Shown: positions 35,268-43,645 of the stretch, piece after piece
Numbering within the stretch: position 1 is the stretch's first letter
Layout of the letters: each line of letters begins with the position of its first letter
DNA from: Bog-473 sp963836605
GTDB lineage: Bacteria; Actinomycetota; Acidimicrobiia; Acidimicrobiales; RAAP-2
DNA: 64,000 nt
Reading direction: 5' to 3'
Assembly: GCA_963836605.1 (NCBI GenBank)
Contig: CAWIKB010000011.1
Coordinates: 372,001 to 436,000 of the forward strand
Position numbers and translations under genes: made by a program
Notes under the pieces: model-generated
Databases searched by the model: none
Seen by the model: the letters and a program-made list of their open reading frames with translations, nothing else
What the model was told of the DNA's origin: nothing

Positions 35268-35684
35268 GTGCCTCAATGGTCCCGTGAGGCCGACGATGAC
35301 AAGTCTGAGTTCCATGTACGGTTGTTGCCGGGGTGGGACCTCATTATCCAACGCTGGCGCACAGTCGGTCCCAAGTATCGGATCGGCCTGTGTCTCATAG
35401 GAGTTGGCTTCCTTGCCGCCATCGTTTGCGGAGTTCTCATGGCCATGTTTGTCTCCAACCACGCTCACGACGGAGGGTTGCTCGGGTGGTTTACGGCAGG
35501 CGTAGGTGCGATGTCCTTGCCATTCGTCTGTGTCCGCGTCTTCGTTGAAGTCCGGGCATACAAGCGGTTCGTGGGTGGCCATTCATGCGGTGGACACGGT
35601 GGAAGTCACGGAACGAGATTTTTCCGATTGTCCAGGCCCGGTAGCGACGCTGACATGCAGCAAGTCGTAGCCTCCATCACGTGA
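35268..35684 (+). CDS. Hypothetical membrane protein
   Basis: A 138-residue protein with two membrane segments, RIGLCLIGVGFLAAIVCGVLM and GLLGWFTAGVGAMSLPFVCVRV, separated by a short loop (SNHAHDG) and followed by a basic C-terminal region with HSCGGHGG. Start at GTG 35268; ribosome site weak. No family recognised. It overlaps a minus-strand open frame that looks like antisense noise. Confidence 0.45.
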   Translation: MPQWSREADDDKSEFHVRLLPGWDLIIQRWRTVGPKYRIGLCLIGVGFLAAIVCGVLMAMFVSNHAHDGGLLGWFTAGVGAMSLPFVCVRVFVEVRAYKRFVGGHSCGGHGGSHGTRFFRLSRPGSDADMQQVVASIT

Positions 35685-35811
35685 TCTGGCATAGTGTGTA
35701 CCGGCCAGCGGATGACGAGACACGGCTTGCATCGATGCAGGAGGCGAGCCTTAGCCGTCAGGGCAATATCGGACTGCGTGCCGAGCATGGTGCGCCCGGT
35801 TCGGCTGACCG

Positions 35812-36081
35812 GTGGCATGCCATAGAGGCAGGGTCCTCCCAACCGTCACCATAGAGGGTGCCGTCACTGCCGCATACTTTTCGGGTCACGGTGACTTTGC
35901 GGAGTTTGAAATGGTCAACCCCGAGGGAATGATATTTAGCTGGGAGGCCCCAAGTGCTTGGGCTGAGCGACCCCAAGATGTAGTTGGACGGCAGCTCCAA
36001 CTCGCATTCGTTGAGCAGAAATACAAGGACGGCAGGGACACCTGCGTTCTGTTGGAGTTGCTCGTTGATCGACCCAACTGA
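35812..36081 (+). CDS. Possible small hypothetical protein
   Basis: An 89-residue frame (AAYFSGHGDFAEFEMVNPEGMIFSWEAP, then RQLQLAFVEQKYKDGRDTCVLLELLVDRPN) with amphipathic, protein-like composition but no recognised family and no good ribosome site. The rest of 35685-36167 holds no other candidate. A C10 homopolymer lies at 36142-36151, partly in a 5-bp hairpin (CCCGA/TCGGG) that could serve as a weak terminator. Confidence 0.25.
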   Translation: MACHRGRVLPTVTIEGAVTAAYFSGHGDFAEFEMVNPEGMIFSWEAPSAWAERPQDVVGRQLQLAFVEQKYKDGRDTCVLLELLVDRPN

Positions 36082-36167
36082 TCGGTCCGAACCCCTCACG
36101 TAATTCGATACGTGGCCTGTCGTCCTCGAATGTCACGAATTCCCCCCCCCCGAGCTTCGGGCGAAGG

Positions 36168-36689
36168 CTAGGCCGAGGCCTGCATTCGTTGACTCACGAC
36201 ACCGACGTTGCCAATGGCCAGGAAACCGGAGAACGGATCGAGGGACTCCGCATGGAAGAACACCTGGATCACGCTCTTGGTTCCTCTTCGCTCCATCTCA
36301 GGTGTCCCCGCACCCACCGTCGTGGTCCAGCTCGGGGGACCGTTGAGCCGGACAAAGCCGATGCGATCAGGGGCATTCACCCATCTTGCGGCCATGGACC
36401 AGTGCTGACCGTCAGCATCGATGACTCTGCCTCGTAATGTCTGTGCTTCGTCAGATACATCTGGGCGCTCGTTCGCAACCGTGATGCGAAAGTGCTGATT
36501 GTCCAAGTGGACTCCGAAAAGGAGTATGGCTTTCCCGTCTTTAGATTTGTGTGCGAACACCTTGAGAGCAGATCGGACCAGCTGAGCCCACGGGGGATAG
36601 TCCACATCGAAGGACTCGGGAACTCTGGGTTCCTCACCGGTCCACCCGCTGCCAACTGGCTCCGGCAAGGGCGAAAACCTCGGAATCAT
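36168..36689 (-). CDS. Hypothetical soluble protein
   Basis: A 173-residue protein without membrane segments: DYPPWAQLVRSALKVFAHKSKDGKAILLFGVHLDNQHFRITVANE, then RFGFVRLNG-like and TKSVIQVFFHAESLDPFSGFLAIGNVGVV segments with alternating hydrophobics typical of a beta-sandwich. No family recognised. Convergent with no gene; it stands in the gene-poor region. Confidence 0.45.
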   Translation of the reverse strand: MIPRFSPLPEPVGSGWTGEEPRVPESFDVDYPPWAQLVRSALKVFAHKSKDGKAILLFGVHLDNQHFRITVANERPDVSDEAQTLRGRVIDADGQHWSMAARWVNAPDRIGFVRLNGPPSWTTTVGAGTPEMERRGTKSVIQVFFHAESLDPFSGFLAIGNVGVVSQRMQASA

Positions 36690-36825
36690 GCCAACCGTCT
36701 CTCAATCTCTGCTGTGCCTCGATACCTCTGTCTCAGCCTACGCCGTACTTGACCGCCGGGCTCCGATCCACCTCATCACTGTGTCGAATGCACCGTCACC
36801 CTCCCTCATATTTTTGGCGGGCCGA

Positions 36826-37578
36826 CTACAGGCGATTTGCGTGATAGAGAATGGCGTCTTCAAGTTTCGTTATGGATCCGTCAAATTCCTCGTTGATGAT
36901 CCGCTGCATGGCCTCGTACTGTTCACTCGTGCGATCACCCCCGTACGTCTTGGTGACGGCGACGAACGTCTCGGCGTCGAGTGTTCGTTCGAAGGGATGG
37001 TGATGTGCCTGAAACTCACCGAACCGATGATCATGTCGAACCGGCTGCATTGAACCATCAACATCATGTTCGAATCGTTTGTCCCACGGGGAACCAAATA
37101 TCTGAGCCAATCGCTCCTCGAAGGGCTCCTCACCCCATGAGATGACTACCGTCCACACGAGGGCGAGCGACCCGCCGGGTTCTAATATTTGGGCGGCAAG
37201 ATCAACTGCGATCCCCGGCTCGACCCAGTGCCATGCGTTGAACGCCGCCAGCAGCTTGGCGGAGGAGTCAGGCGAGAAGTCCTCAAATCGGCTCACGACA
37301 AGCCGAGCCCTCCCATGCAGATTGGATTCTGCGACCGCAGCCAAGGCAGCTGCAGGTTCGATGGCCGTCACGTCAAGACCACGATCAACAAGCGGTTGCG
37401 TTGCGATTCCCGTTCCAGCTCCAATCTCGATCGCCTTGTCCTCGGGGGAGAGGTAGGCTACCTGAACGATGTCATCGAACACGCCCTCTGGGTAGCGAGG
37501 TCGGTATCGGTGGTAATCCAGAGCTTGGGCAGCAAACCTTTCGGACGCTTCGTTCGCCACTCGCCATAGATCAGACAT
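36826..37578 (-). CDS. Class I SAM-dependent methyltransferase
   Basis: A 250-residue methyltransferase. After a family-typical start (ASERFAAQALDYHRYRPRYPEGV) comes motif I, AIEIGAGTGIATQPLVDRG, the acidic end of strand 2 (VTAIEPAAALAAV), and motif IV, LLAAFNAWHWVEPG. ATG 37578 is chosen over 37593. This belongs to the UbiE/BioC-like Methyltransf_11 group; the methyl acceptor is not predictable. The gene is intact despite broken neighbours. Confidence 0.85.
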   Translation of the reverse strand: MSDLWRVANEASERFAAQALDYHRYRPRYPEGVFDDIVQVAYLSPEDKAIEIGAGTGIATQPLVDRGLDVTAIEPAAALAAVAESNLHGRARLVVSRFEDFSPDSSAKLLAAFNAWHWVEPGIAVDLAAQILEPGGSLALVWTVVISWGEEPFEERLAQIFGSPWDKRFEHDVDGSMQPVRHDHRFGEFQAHHHPFERTLDAETFVAVTKTYGGDRTSEQYEAMQRIINEEFDGSITKLEDAILYHANRL

Positions 37579-37679
37579 ACGACGAAGTATCACAGCGGGC
37601 TGAGATTGGCGCTCGCTCCGTTCATCCCGCTCGTGCCGATCAGCCGTGCCCGCTCCTGCGAAAGGGACACCTCAGTTGG

Positions 37680-38176
37680 TCAAAGTGCGGCCCGAAGATG
37701 AGCGATGTCGCCAAGGTGATGGGTTGCGTCATGCACCACGTGTCGGGCAATCCAGTGGGAGTTGACATCATCCCCGTCCAGCTTCACATTCAAGTTCCAT
37801 TGGCCGGGAGAAAGCTGGGTCAGACTTTCCTTTAGTGCGGTCGCTTCACGCTCAATACCGGCCAATGCCATTTTGATCTGTATGGATCAAGGATCGGGAT
37901 CGAACGGTGATGACGGCGACTCTCCGAGATCAGCTCCAGGGGTTGTGAGGGCTATATCGAGAAGAAAGCGCATTCCGAACAAGACCTCACGCACGTGATC
38001 CGCATATTGGGCGATGGACCACATAGTCGGTATCGGTCGTCGATGCAGTTCCGCTGGAGTTAGGCCCGCCACCGCCCGTGCCAGTGGGCGGGCAATCCTT
38101 CGATGGCCGTGACCGCACTTGAATCACTCCAGTCGCCTGCGTCGTAGCCGCATTCATCGCATCGCTCCACCTCCAT
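37680..38176 (-). pseudogene. DinB/YfiT-like four-helix protein, nonsense and frameshift mutations
   Basis: From ATG 38176 the frame reads MEVERCDECGYDAGDWSD, then falls out of frame near 38076 (a G-run one base short of that needed for WHGAVAGLTPAEL). It continues as RRPIPTMWSIAQYADHVREVLFGMRFLLDIAL, the DinB-like core. At 37887-37889 an in-frame TGA interrupts DPDP-SIQIKMALAGIEREATAL where relatives have Arg, so CGA probably became TGA. The end (DSHWIARHVVHDATHHLGDIAHL) carries the second metal-His motif. Two independent lesions make this a convincing pseudogene. Confidence 0.8.
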
Positions 38177-38713
38177 AGGGTTTCAAGTCTGGCCCAGGTA
38201 ATGTATTGGAGCCATTGTCTGACGAATCCCGGCACTCTGGGGCACTCCTGACGGCAAGCCGCTCGATTCAGGTTTCTGAACGACGCCTGTCTCGCTCTTC
38301 TCGAATTTCGGGTAAGACCGTTCGGAAGTAGGTGAGGTGCAAGGAGAGGCGGACCAAGATGAGCACCAGCATCAAGACGGCAATCGTGAGTATGTGGGGG
38401 AAACCATGAGCGGTGAGCAATAGTGCTATACCACCAATCATCGAAGCGGCGAATGTGGCACGACCCCATGCGAGAACAATAGTGACGGACTCGCATTCAG
38501 GCTGGCGGAGGCCTCGACAAGAAGGTGCCCCAGTCACCGGGACACCGAGCCACTCCGGCGGTGAGTCCGAAGCGAATCACACACGAGCGATTGCGTCCGC
38601 AGAGCCCCTGCCCACGGTCCGCACCTTTAGGTTGCGATCGTGCTGTGCGTGTTGAGAGGTAGCACCACCCCGAGGGTGCCGGTGGGCGAGGTGCTGCATT
38701 GGACCGATTCAGC
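38177..38713. other. Mostly non-coding stretch
   Basis: About 540 bases with only one possible small gene (38268-38537, minus strand, listed separately). No RNA gene, terminator or mobile element is visible. It separates the DinB pseudogene from the Ig-like repeat gene. Confidence 0.45.
38268..38537 (-). CDS. Possible small membrane protein
   Basis: An 89-residue frame with two hydrophobic helices (RATFAASMIGGIALLLTAHG and ILTIAVLMLVLILVRLSLHL) and a charged C-terminus (PEIREERDRRRSET), a sensible small membrane protein. The GTG start at 38537 has no good ribosome site, so it may be the end of a longer, decayed gene. Confidence 0.35.
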   Translation of the reverse strand: MTGAPSCRGLRQPECESVTIVLAWGRATFAASMIGGIALLLTAHGFPHILTIAVLMLVLILVRLSLHLTYFRTVLPEIREERDRRRSET

Positions 38714-38826
38714 TTAATGGAGACCGGCGCTGGGATTTGCGTCGAGGGCACACGAGCCGGCGTTGGCCGTGGCGTAGGACAGCGTCACCCTGCCGTCGCC
38801 GTTGGTGACCAGCCCTGGCGAGGCAC

Positions 38827-40128
38827 TTAAGGCGTGACCGCCGCCGCTGGCAATTGGGTGAGCTTGACCGGCGCTGCCGAATAGTTAGTCGTTCCGGTGA
38901 CATCCAAGTGAAAGGTGTAGGTCAGCCCCGTCGTGCGATTGATAGCCGGGATGACTACGTTTTGGGTCACTTCTCCAGACGTGCAAGGAATAGCGCTCGG
39001 CAAGCCAGCCAGAGCCGGAGTCGAGGAGAATACACAACTGGTGGCGTTGGTCACCTGGGCCGCCAGGGTCACTGTCCCACCACTTGGACCGATCGTCGAG
39101 GGAACGACCACAAATGACGTTGGCCTCGTAGTGACTCCAGTCTGGGTGAACTTCAGTGCCGGTGCATTCACCGTGACAGAGCCCGTCACCGCCAGGTGGA
39201 AGACATAGGTCAACGCGGCGGCCCGGGTGATCGCCGGCACGGTGATCCCCTGGGACACGGTCCCGCTCGAGCACGGCACGGTGGCGGGCAGGCCGCTGAG
39301 GGCGGGCGTCGAGGAGAAGGCACAACTGGTGGCGTTGGTGACCTGGGCCGAAAGCGAAATGCTGCCGCCGTGAGCCGTCAGGGACGTCGGGGCGGCAGCG
39401 AAGTTCGACACGGTGGGCTTGGGCGGCACGCCGGCCTGGACGACCTTGACCGCAAGGGCATTGACCGTGGTGGTGCCGGTCACGGCCAGATGGAAGACGT
39501 AGGTCAACGCGGCGGCCCGGGTGATCGCCGGCACGGTGATCCCCTGGGACACGGTCCCGCTCGAGCACGGCACGGTGGCGGGCAGGCCGCTGAGGGCGGG
39601 CGTCGAGGAGAAGGCACAACTGGTGGCGTTGGTGACCTGGGCCGAAAGCGAAATGCTGCCGCCGTGAGCCGTCAGGGACGTCGGGGCGGCAGCGAAGTTC
39701 GACACGGTGGGCTTGGGCGGCACGCCGGCCTGGACGACCTTGACCGCAAGGGCATTGACCGTGGTGGTGCCGGTCACGGCCAGATGGAAGACGTAGGTCA
39801 ACGCGGCGGCCCGGGTGATCGCCGGCACGGTGACCCCCTGGGACACGGTCCCGCTCGAGCACGGCACGGTGGCCGGCAGGCCGCTGAGGGCGGGCGTCGA
39901 GGAGAAGGCACAACTGGTGGCGTTGGTGACCTGGGCCGAAAGCGAAATGCTGCCGCCGTGAGCCGTCAGGGACGTCGGGGCGGCAGCGAACGACGACACT
40001 GTTGGCCTAGACCCCGTGCCACCGGCCGCCGAAATATTGGTGACGATGGCTGCGCCCATTAGCCCCAGGACCATGGCGAACCTCAGGAGTGGCAGTGACC
40101 GGGACGTCACCGTGGACGTAAGTTTCAT
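38827..40128 (-). CDS. Secreted protein with four tandem Ig-like repeats
   Basis: A 433-residue protein with a signal peptide (LPLLRFAMVLGLMGAAIVTNISAAGG) and four ~98-residue repeats. Each has LTAHGGSISLSAQVTNATSC, PALSGLPATVPCSSG (two cysteines, likely one disulfide) and LTYVFHLAVTGTTTVNA. Repeats 1-3 are almost identical in DNA; the fourth is diverged. The frame stops at TAA 38827, yet a fifth partial repeat (LVTNGDGRVTLSYATANAGSC) continues in another frame to a TAA at 38714, so a base may be missing near 38830. Probable surface adhesin or extracellular structural protein; function unknown. Confidence 0.7.
   Translation of the reverse strand: MKLTSTVTSRSLPLLRFAMVLGLMGAAIVTNISAAGGTGSRPTVSSFAAAPTSLTAHGGSISLSAQVTNATSCAFSSTPALSGLPATVPCSSGTVSQGVTVPAITRAAALTYVFHLAVTGTTTVNALAVKVVQAGVPPKPTVSNFAAAPTSLTAHGGSISLSAQVTNATSCAFSSTPALSGLPATVPCSSGTVSQGITVPAITRAAALTYVFHLAVTGTTTVNALAVKVVQAGVPPKPTVSNFAAAPTSLTAHGGSISLSAQVTNATSCAFSSTPALSGLPATVPCSSGTVSQGITVPAITRAAALTYVFHLAVTGSVTVNAPALKFTQTGVTTRPTSFVVVPSTIGPSGGTVTLAAQVTNATSCVFSSTPALAGLPSAIPCTSGEVTQNVVIPAINRTTGLTYTFHLDVTGTTNYSAAPVKLTQLPAAAVTP
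39187..39999. repeat. Near-identical 294-bp tandem repeats within the Ig-like gene
   Basis: The unit boundary at CACxGCCAGxTGG occurs at about 39187, 39481 and 39775, a period of 294 bases (98 codons). Copies two and three are nearly identical over their whole length. They are prone to unequal recombination and assembly collapse, so the true copy number may differ. A diverged copy precedes them at about 38893-39186. Confidence 0.8.
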
Positions 40129-40177
40129 GAGATCCCCCCATATCGGGCGCAGCTCAAACGTTCAGCTCAATCCCATG

Positions 40178-41112
40178 ATGCTATAGGTGTTGTCGTTCAG
40201 CCGCTGTTTAGAGAATTACGGTGTCTACTCGACAAGCACATTCTTCCAACATTCGGAGAGATTTACCTCTCGGGGATAGCCCCTCGTCGGGTGACGACTT
40301 GGCGCGCAGGAATCCCTAAGAATCACCATTCGACGGCTACAGGTGCATATCGGCTTCTCTCGGCGATCTGCCGCACCGCTGTCGCCAATAATTTGATCGG
40401 CCGTTCACCCTGCAGGGTAAAGGGTGGTGCTTCGGAGGAGTCCGCCGAACGCCCAGTGGCGTCTGTTGCAGAGATCGACGAGGCGGTCAAGGCTTGTCCA
40501 TCCCGCTACCGATTAGCACTACTCCTTGCTACTTGGTGCCAACTTCGCCGAGGCGAGATCGTTGCCCTCCAGCGCAAGGACATCGTCGACAACCAATATC
40601 TCAAGGTGTCGAAGAGCTGGGTCGTCTCCATCGGGGGACTCCTGTACTTGGCCCTCCTAAAACAAAGGCTGGAGAGCGAACCATCGTCATCCCACCAAAC
40701 GTGGTGCCCTTGTTCAAGAGGCACCTAAAGGCAGTTACCGCAGAAGGGCGCGAGTCATGGCTCTTCCCCGGAGAAAATGACAATCCGATCTCCCCCCGCA
40801 CGCTCGATCGGGCATGGGAGACAGCCCGGTCAGCCATCGGCCGGGAAGATATTCGCTTTCATGATCTTCGCCATACCGGACTGACATTCGCAGCTGCCAC
40901 CGGTGCGAGCACAGCTGATCTAATGAAGCGAGGTGGTCATTCCTCGATTACCGCTGGCTCTGCGTTATCAACACGCCACCGCTGATCGTGACCTTGCTCT
41001 TGCCAATGCTCTTGGTGATCTCTCAAAGGGGACAGTCAAACGTAATCAAGCTCCGACCGACAAAGAATGTCCGACGGACAGAGCGACGGACGAAAATGTC
41101 CCGAAAACGTAA
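40178..41112 (+). pseudogene. Degraded tyrosine-type site-specific integrase
   Basis: Joined across three frames this reads as an actinobacterial phage-type integrase: LLDKHILPTFGEIYLSGIAP, then AYRLLSAICRTAV, TWCQLRRGEIVAL (catalytic Arg I), GPPKTKAGERTIVIPP, FHDLRHTGLTFAAATG (HxxR), MKRGGHSS (second His) and ALRYQHATADRD (catalytic Tyr). One G is missing from the G-run at 40633-40637 and one G is extra at 40956-40957. The N-terminal DNA-binding part is truncated before ~40200. It sits directly beside the 3' end of the tRNA-Glu gene, a typical attachment site, and is the likely recombinase of a decayed element. Confidence 0.8.
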
Positions 41113-41160
41113 TCGATCAGCCAGCTAAATCGCTGACCTGCATGTTCCTTGTTTCTTGAG

Positions 41161-41233
41161 CAGTCCCAACGGGATTTGAACCCGTGTCGCCACCTTGAGA
41201 GGGTGGTGTCCTAGGCCTCTAGACGATGGGACC
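41161..41233 (-). tRNA. tRNA-Glu (CTC anticodon)
   Basis: A 73-nt cloverleaf on the minus strand. The acceptor pairs GGTCCCA with TGGGACT, with G as discriminator; the anticodon arm is CCACC-CTCTCAA-GGTGG with loop anticodon CTC; the T-loop is GGTTCAAATCC. CCA is not encoded. It lies downstream of gltX, and its 3' end points at the integrase remnant. Confidence 0.92.
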
Positions 41234-41265
41234 GTGCGGAGAGTTCCCTGAGGACACCTCCGATG

Positions 41266-41337
41266 CTCGGGGGGAAGGACTCGAACCCTCAATAACTGGA
41301 CCAGAACCAGTCGTGTTGCCGATTACACCACCCCCGA
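41266..41337 (-). tRNA. tRNA-Gln (CTG anticodon)
   Basis: A 72-nt cloverleaf on the minus strand, 32 bases upstream of tRNA-Glu in transcription order. Acceptor TCGGGGG pairs with CCCCCGA, discriminator G; the anticodon arm is ACTGG-TTCTGGT-CCAGT with anticodon CTG; the T-loop is GGTTCGAGTCC. CCA not encoded. Likely cotranscribed with tRNA-Glu. Confidence 0.9.
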
Positions 41338-41453
41338 TCGAGTGGACGACCAGATTAGCCGAGCCCGATACCGCAGGGCGTCGCTCCAGGGGGGCTCCAA
41401 CCGTGTCGCCGCAAGCCCTTCAAGTCCCGTGTCGCCCCGAGCCGGGGCCCGGT

Positions 41454-42074
41454 TCATGCCGCGTGCAGCCACTCGAGGTGGTCGAACCCGATAATTCGGC
41501 CGAATCCCACGCCCACCGCCTCCTTGAGGAAGTACGGGACGGTGGCCCACCCGGTGATGGGCGACGTCTGCGTCGGTGTCGGCGAGGGCGTGAGACCGAG
41601 CGTGGACGCGATGGCCATGGACCGGTCCTCGTGGAACGGGTCCGTGGTCATCAACACGGTCGTGGCGTGGCGGGCGACGAGTTGTGGGGCGGCGTCGGCC
41701 ACGTTCTCGTAGCTGTCGTTGCCGCCCGCTTGGAGGATGGCGGCTGCCGGCACCTGATGGACCTCGAGGTACCGCGCGCCGGCCTCGGCCTCGGTGTAGA
41801 CGTCACCCGGCTCTTTACCCCCGGTCACCATGACCAGATGGGCGTAGCCAGCGCGGTAGAGCGTCAGGGCCTGGTTCAGGCGGGCGGCCAGGTCGGGCGA
41901 GGGCACGCCGTCGTACTGCGCCGCCCCCATGACCAAAATGGCACCGGACGGGTGCGGGTCGTAGTGGCGCGACGTCAACCAGACCTGCACCAGGGTGACG
42001 GCGAAGTACAGGAAGACCGCGACCAGGAAGAAGATCAGGATCCGCAGGGCCCAGCGAACCGGTGCCAGGAGCAT
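41454..42074 (-). CDS. YdcF/SanA-like DUF218 membrane protein
   Basis: A 206-residue protein: one membrane helix (ALRILIFFLVAVFLYFAVTLV) then a DUF218 domain with GAILVMGAAQYDGVPSPDLAARL, MVTGGKEPGDVYTEAEAGARYL and LMTTDPFHEDRSMAIA. Relatives (SanA, ElyC, YdcF) act in envelope integrity or peptidoglycan-precursor balance; the exact chemistry is unsettled. It overlaps the 3' end of gltX by one base, so the two are probably cotranscribed. Confidence 0.85.
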   Translation of the reverse strand: MLLAPVRWALRILIFFLVAVFLYFAVTLVQVWLTSRHYDPHPSGAILVMGAAQYDGVPSPDLAARLNQALTLYRAGYAHLVMVTGGKEPGDVYTEAEAGARYLEVHQVPAAAILQAGGNDSYENVADAAPQLVARHATTVLMTTDPFHEDRSMAIASTLGLTPSPTPTQTSPITGWATVPYFLKEAVGVGFGRIIGFDHLEWLHAA

Positions 42075-43591
42075 CAGGGCGCAGCACCGAGTCTGGTGAG
42101 GGCGGCCGCCAGGCGGCGCCGGGTTTCATCCCGCCCCAGCACCTCGAGGGACTCGAAGAGTGGCGGGCCCACCGTACGGCCGGTCACGGCCACTCGGATC
42201 GGCGCCTGCGCCTTGCCCAGCTTCTTTCCGAGGGACTCCCCCAGCTCGGCCGTGAACCGGTGCAGCTCGTCTCGCGTCCATTCGCAGTCGGCGTACAGAG
42301 CGAGGGCCCCCCGCAGGAGGTCGGCCGCCGAGGCGTCCTGCCCGATGACTTTCTGCCAACTGGCTTCGTCCGTGGGCGGGTCCTCCAGGAAGAGGAAGTC
42401 GACCAGGCCGGGCACTTCGCCCAGCACGGCCACCCGTTCTTGGACCACCGGCGCCATGAGACCGAAGACCTCGTCGTTGAACCGCTCCGGCGGCCAGGGC
42501 GGCCCGGATACCAACGTCGTGTCCGCGTCAGTGTCGTGCCACCTTCCCGGGCTCCAGGCGTCCGCTACCGGATCGACCCACGGTCGGGACGCCTCGATGA
42601 ATTCGGCCACGCTGAGTTGGCGGATGTAGACGCCATTCATATGCGTCAGCTTCTGCCGGTCGAAGAAGGCGGGGGATCGTTGCACGTCCTCGATCCGGAA
42701 CTTCTCGATCAGTGTTTCGAGCGGGACGATCTCGTCGTCTCCGGGACTCCACCCCAACAACGCCAGGTAGTTGCGGAACGCGGCGGGCAGGTAGCCCTGC
42801 TCGCGGTACATCTCGACCGCCACCGGGTCCCGGCGCTTCGAGATCTTCTTGCCCTGCTCGTTGACCAGGAGCGGCAGGTGGGCGTACGTGGGGAGCGGAA
42901 GGTCAGTGGCCGTTGCCGAGTTGAGGGCGTCCCACAGCATGATCTGCTTGGGCGTGGTGGGGAGCAGTTCCTCCCCCCGGAAGACGTGGCTGATGGCCAT
43001 GCTCCGGTCGTCGACCGTGTTGGCCAACACGAACAGCGGCTGGCCGTTCCCCTTGACGCAGATGAAATCCTCGGTGGCCCGGTGCGGGAACTCCACTTCC
43101 CCCCGCACCAGATCGACCACGGTCGTGCTGCCCTCGTCGGGCGTGCGGAAGCGCAGGGCGTTGCCGTCGCCCCGGGGTAGCCCGAGGTCGCGGCAGTGGC
43201 CGTCATAGCCCGGGGTGGGGTCACCGGCCGCGGCCCGGGCCCTGGTGCGCTCGTCGATCTCGGCGCGGGTGCAGTTGCAGGCGTAGAGCGCGCCGCCTCC
43301 CCAGAGGGAGTCGATGGCGGACTGGTGCGCGTCGTCCTGGGCCGACTGGAACCAGGGGCCCTCGTCGGGCGCCATGCCCAGCCAGTCCAGCGCGGCGATG
43401 ATGCCGTCGGTCCATTCGGCCCGGTTGCGCTCTTGGTCCGTGTCCTCTATCCGGAGGATGAAGGTGCCCCCGTGCTGGCGGGCGTAGAGCCAATTGAAGA
43501 GGGCCGACCGCGCACTCCCCACATGGAAGAAGCCGGTGGGAGAGGGCGCGATGCGCAGCCGGGGACCTGAAGAGGACGTGGGATCAGTCAT
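42074..43591 (-). CDS. gltX: Glutamyl-tRNA synthetase
   Basis: Charges tRNA-Glu (and in most actinobacteria also mischarges tRNA-Gln for GatCAB amidation). The 505-residue class I enzyme has the HIGH-like APSPTGFFHVGSARSALFNW at the start and the KMSKS-like GKKISKRRDP at about residue 250. A C-N-C...Y-x-x-x-C pattern (YACNCTRAEID, later GYDGHCR) fits the bacterial zinc-binding site. Cognate tRNA-Glu and tRNA-Gln genes lie just downstream on the same strand, so enzyme and substrates are encoded together. The one-base overlap with the DUF218 gene suggests one transcript. Confidence 0.96.
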   Translation of the reverse strand: MTDPTSSSGPRLRIAPSPTGFFHVGSARSALFNWLYARQHGGTFILRIEDTDQERNRAEWTDGIIAALDWLGMAPDEGPWFQSAQDDAHQSAIDSLWGGGALYACNCTRAEIDERTRARAAAGDPTPGYDGHCRDLGLPRGDGNALRFRTPDEGSTTVVDLVRGEVEFPHRATEDFICVKGNGQPLFVLANTVDDRSMAISHVFRGEELLPTTPKQIMLWDALNSATATDLPLPTYAHLPLLVNEQGKKISKRRDPVAVEMYREQGYLPAAFRNYLALLGWSPGDDEIVPLETLIEKFRIEDVQRSPAFFDRQKLTHMNGVYIRQLSVAEFIEASRPWVDPVADAWSPGRWHDTDADTTLVSGPPWPPERFNDEVFGLMAPVVQERVAVLGEVPGLVDFLFLEDPPTDEASWQKVIGQDASAADLLRGALALYADCEWTRDELHRFTAELGESLGKKLGKAQAPIRVAVTGRTVGPPLFESLEVLGRDETRRRLAAALTRLGAAP

Positions 43592-43645
43592 GCGGGGCCT
43601 GGATACAACTACAGCACGCCCCCGGGGGCGGTGGTGGACAGTGTG

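Noticed and set aside
35109..35582. 157-codon minus-strand frame
   Set aside because: Antisense to the membrane protein at 35268-35684, with uneven polar composition.
39187..39999. CRISPR or transposon repeat
   Set aside because: The 294-bp period encodes protein domains; there are no spacers or inverted ends.
39196..40062. A 288-codon plus-strand repeat frame
   Set aside because: Mirror of the Ig-like repeats on the opposite strand; the repeat pattern comes from the minus-strand gene.
28171..41160. attL duplicate of the tRNA-Glu 3' end
   Set aside because: I looked for the tRNA 3' sequence in the region by eye and saw no convincing second copy; a computed search is needed.
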